Assembly (NCBI GenBank): GCA_024409145.1
Contig: JAKSUF010000066.1
Span: 1 to 7,639 of the forward strand
Direction: 5' to 3'
Length of the DNA: 7,639 bases
Source of the DNA: an archaeon
GTDB lineage: Archaea; Methanobacteriota; Methanobacteria; Methanobacteriales; Methanobacteriaceae
The notes below the pieces were generated by a model. It saw nothing but the letters and a program-made list of their open reading frames with translations. It did no database searches and had not been told where the DNA came from. Positions 6,819 to 7,639 of the stretch are shown piece after piece; within the stretch, counting starts at the first letter, position 1; every line of letters begins with the position of its first letter. The position numbers and the translations under genes are program-made.

Positions 6819-7031
6819 TTTTCCACTTTCATATAAAAAAATAGGATTATTTAGGGATTTTACACCACATTGTTTATAAATCTCGTAAAAGACTTATCCA
6901 CAGTAGGATAGGAGGATTTTTTGAAAGCTATCAACAGTTTTTTGTATATAGTTACAATAAATTTTTATGTAAATCAAAAGTGAGCTTATCTTAGATAGCT
7001 GAATCATCGATTTTTAAATAATTGTGCATAA
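6819..7031. promoter_or_regulatory. Cluster of DnaA-box-like sites
   Basis: TTATCCACA at 6894-6902 (plus) is the ideal DnaA box. TTATGCACA at 7031-7023 (minus) fully fits TTWTNCACA. Three more sites differ at one position: TTTTCCACT (6819-6827), TTTTACACC (6858-6866) and TTATAAACA (6879-6871, minus). They lie in AT-rich DNA just upstream of the mraZ promoter. A regulatory role for DnaA-ATP on the dcw cluster, or DnaA titration, is an inference. Near matches are easy to find in such AT-rich DNA, so the two full matches carry the weight. Confidence 0.5.
6921..6983 (+). CDS. Doubtful 20-aa micro-ORF with strong ribosome site
   Basis: AGGAGG at 6910-6915 precedes a TTG at 6921 by five bases, and the frame runs 20 codons to TGA at 6981-6983 (MKAINSFLYIVTINFYVNQK). 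The product would be a short hydrophobic peptide. Against it are the TTG start, the short length and the absence of a clear promoter just upstream. It may only be a chance Shine-Dalgarno match next to the DnaA box. Confidence 0.15.
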   Translation: MKAINSFLYIVTINFYVNQK

Positions 7032-7045
7032 ATTACATAAAAGTA

Positions 7046-7074
7046 TTGACAAATAAAAAAAATCAGTGTTAAAT
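7046..7074 (+). promoter_or_regulatory. Sigma-A promoter of mraZ
   Basis: A perfect TTGACA (7046-7051) is followed after 17 bases by TTAAAT (7069-7074), a four-of-six -10. An alternative reading uses TG at 7067-7068 as an extended -10 with TAAATA at 7070-7075. Either places the start near 7080-7083, inside the MraZ repeats and about 50 bases before the mraZ ATG. Confidence 0.7.
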
Positions 7075-7079
7075 ATAGT

Positions 7080-7106
7080 TAAGTGGAACAAAGTGGAGCA
7101 AAGTGG
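7080..7106 (+). promoter_or_regulatory. Three MraZ-box direct repeats (autoregulatory operator)
   Basis: TAAGTGG (7080-7086), AAAGTGG (7090-7096) and AAAGTGG (7100-7106) repeat with an exact 10-base period and three-base spacers (AAC, AGC, TAA). MraZ is known to bind short tandem GTGG-like repeats before its own gene, and in mollicutes the reported box is AAAGTGK with three-base spacers. One helical turn per repeat suits a ring-shaped MraZ oligomer. Because the repeats cover the transcription start, binding should control mraZ-rsmH transcription. Confidence 0.85.
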
Positions 7107-7117
7107 TAAATTTGAAA

Positions 7118-7123
7118 AGGAGG
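7118..7123 (+). promoter_or_regulatory. mraZ: Ribosome binding site that fixes the mraZ start
   Basis: AGGAGG eight bases before the ATG at 7132 is a consensus site. The same frame stays open back to a GTG at 7066, but that start has no ribosome site. It would also lie upstream of the predicted transcription start and be translated through the MraZ repeats, so it is rejected. Confidence 0.9.
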
Positions 7124-7131
7124 TATTTAAT

Positions 7132-7563
7132 ATGTTTATTGGCGAATATCAACACAGCTTAGACACTAAAAACAGAATAATGATACCTTCTAAATTTAGA
7201 AGCAAACTAGGTGAACGTTTTATATTAACAAAAGGTCTTGATCACTGTTTGTTCATTTATACTATGGATGAATGGGCAAAGTTTGAAGAAAAATTATCTA
7301 ATTTACCTTTTACAAGCAAGGATGCAAGATTATTCACTCGTTTCTTTTTATCAGGCGCCGAAGAATGCGAGATGGATTCACAAGGAAGAATTTTAATTCC
7401 ACAAAGTTTGAGAGAACATGCAAATCTTACTAAGGATATTGTATCTATCGGTGTATCAAACAGAATTGAAATCTGGGATGCTGAAAGCTGGAAAGCTTAC
7501 ACAACAGGTGATGATTTTAATCCAGATGATATAGCCGAAAAGATGGCTGACTTAGGAATTTAA
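7132..7563 (+). CDS. mraZ: Transcriptional regulator MraZ
   Basis: MraZ is a DNA-binding regulator of the division and cell wall cluster that forms ring-like oligomers and controls its own operon. From the ATG at 7132 it has 143 aa, the usual family size. It begins MFIGEYQHSLDTKNRIMIPS, the normal N-terminus. The two AbrB-like swapped-hairpin halves each carry the family's D-x-x-x-R signature: D11/R15 in DTKNRIMIPSKFR and D82/R86 in DSQGRILIPQSLR. It is followed by rsmH after 23 bases, as in most bacteria, and preceded by three matching MraZ boxes. All key features are intact. Confidence 0.97.
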   Translation: MFIGEYQHSLDTKNRIMIPSKFRSKLGERFILTKGLDHCLFIYTMDEWAKFEEKLSNLPFTSKDARLFTRFFLSGAEECEMDSQGRILIPQSLREHANLTKDIVSIGVSNRIEIWDAESWKAYTTGDDFNPDDIAEKMADLGI

Positions 7564-7586
7564 CTAGAAAGGGAGGGAGTGTCGAA

Positions 7587-7639
7587 ATGGAATTTAGTCA
7601 CATTCCAGTAATCCTAAATGAAACTATAGAAGGGTTAAA
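7587..7639 (+). CDS. rsmH: 16S rRNA (cytosine(1402)-N(4))-methyltransferase RsmH, 5' end only
   Basis: The window ends after 17 full codons. They read MEFSHIPVILNETIEGL, which fits the conserved RsmH (MraW) N-terminus, where a His-x-Pro-Val-hydrophobic motif precedes the S-adenosylmethionine-binding domain. RsmH methylates the N4 of C1402 in the ribosomal P site. A GGGAGGGAG ribosome site (7571-7579) precedes the ATG. Its position directly after mraZ is the standard order of the dcw cluster, and it should share the mraZ promoter. The assignment rests on this short match plus context. Confidence 0.85.
   Translation, partial: MEFSHIPVILNETIEGL

Larger units (their letters stand above)
6633..7131. 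other. AT-rich divergent intergenic region between the HAD gene and mraZ
   Basis: About 500 bases separate the two divergent genes. The left part (6633-6765) holds the two HAD promoters and two inverted repeats. The middle (6766-7040) holds an AT-rich stretch, several DnaA-box-like sequences, a weak 20-codon reading frame and one imperfect palindrome at 6983-7000. The right part (7046-7124) holds the mraZ promoter, the MraZ repeats and the mraZ ribosome site. I saw no tRNA, riboswitch or terminator in it. Confidence 0.7.

Noticed and set aside
6819..7031. Chromosomal replication origin
   Set aside because: DnaA boxes and AT-rich DNA are present, but dnaA, dnaN and rpmH are not in the window and the neighbours are the dcw genes. 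A regulatory cluster is the simpler reading.
7066..7131. Upstream GTG start for mraZ adding 22 residues
   Set aside because: It has no ribosome site, lies before the predicted transcription start and would be translated across the MraZ repeats. The ATG at 7132 gives the standard N-terminus.

Overview
The window comes from a low-GC, Gram-positive bacterium of the Firmicutes, most likely a motile member of the Clostridia. It is very AT-rich, has strong AGGAGG-type ribosome binding sites, TTGACA/TATAAT-type promoters, late flagellar promoters of the sigma-28 (SigD/FliA) type, and the mraZ-rsmH start of a Firmicutes division and cell wall cluster. The family cannot be fixed from the sequence alone. 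The form of FliS and of the large flagellar-type protein suggests a Lachnospiraceae-like gut clostridium, which is an inference.

Region 1 (1-5850, plus strand) is a late flagellar block. After the probable tail of an upstream gene and a terminator (about 22-54) comes a sigma-28-like promoter. It is followed by a very large (1056 aa), acidic, helical protein whose last 100 residues resemble the C-terminal domain of the hook-length control protein FliK. Eleven bases on is a 42-aa reading frame of unknown function. Next come an almost perfect sigma-28 promoter, a 591-aa flagellin with an enlarged central region, and a FliS-like flagellin chaperone. The block closes with a 17-bp terminator hairpin that also serves the convergent gene opposite.

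Region 2 (5895-6765, minus strand) is a HAD-superfamily phosphatase of the IB (phosphoserine phosphatase-like) type. It has a good housekeeping promoter overlapped by a 9-bp inverted repeat and, about 75 bases further upstream, a second match to the sigma-28 consensus. The gene may therefore be linked to the flagellar regulon despite its orientation.

Region 3 (about 6766-7639, plus strand) is the start of the dcw (division and cell wall) cluster. An AT-rich intergenic region carries two full matches and several near matches to the DnaA box. It leads into a TTGACA promoter and three AAGTGG repeats spaced exactly 10 bases apart, which look like MraZ operators. These are followed by mraZ (143 aa from the ATG at 7132) and the first 17 codons of rsmH.

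No tRNA, rRNA, CRISPR array, insertion sequence or phage gene was seen. The points most worth checking are the oversized FliK-like protein with its small partner, the two-cysteine flagellin, the extra sigma-28 site in front of the HAD gene, and the combination of DnaA boxes with MraZ boxes before the dcw cluster.
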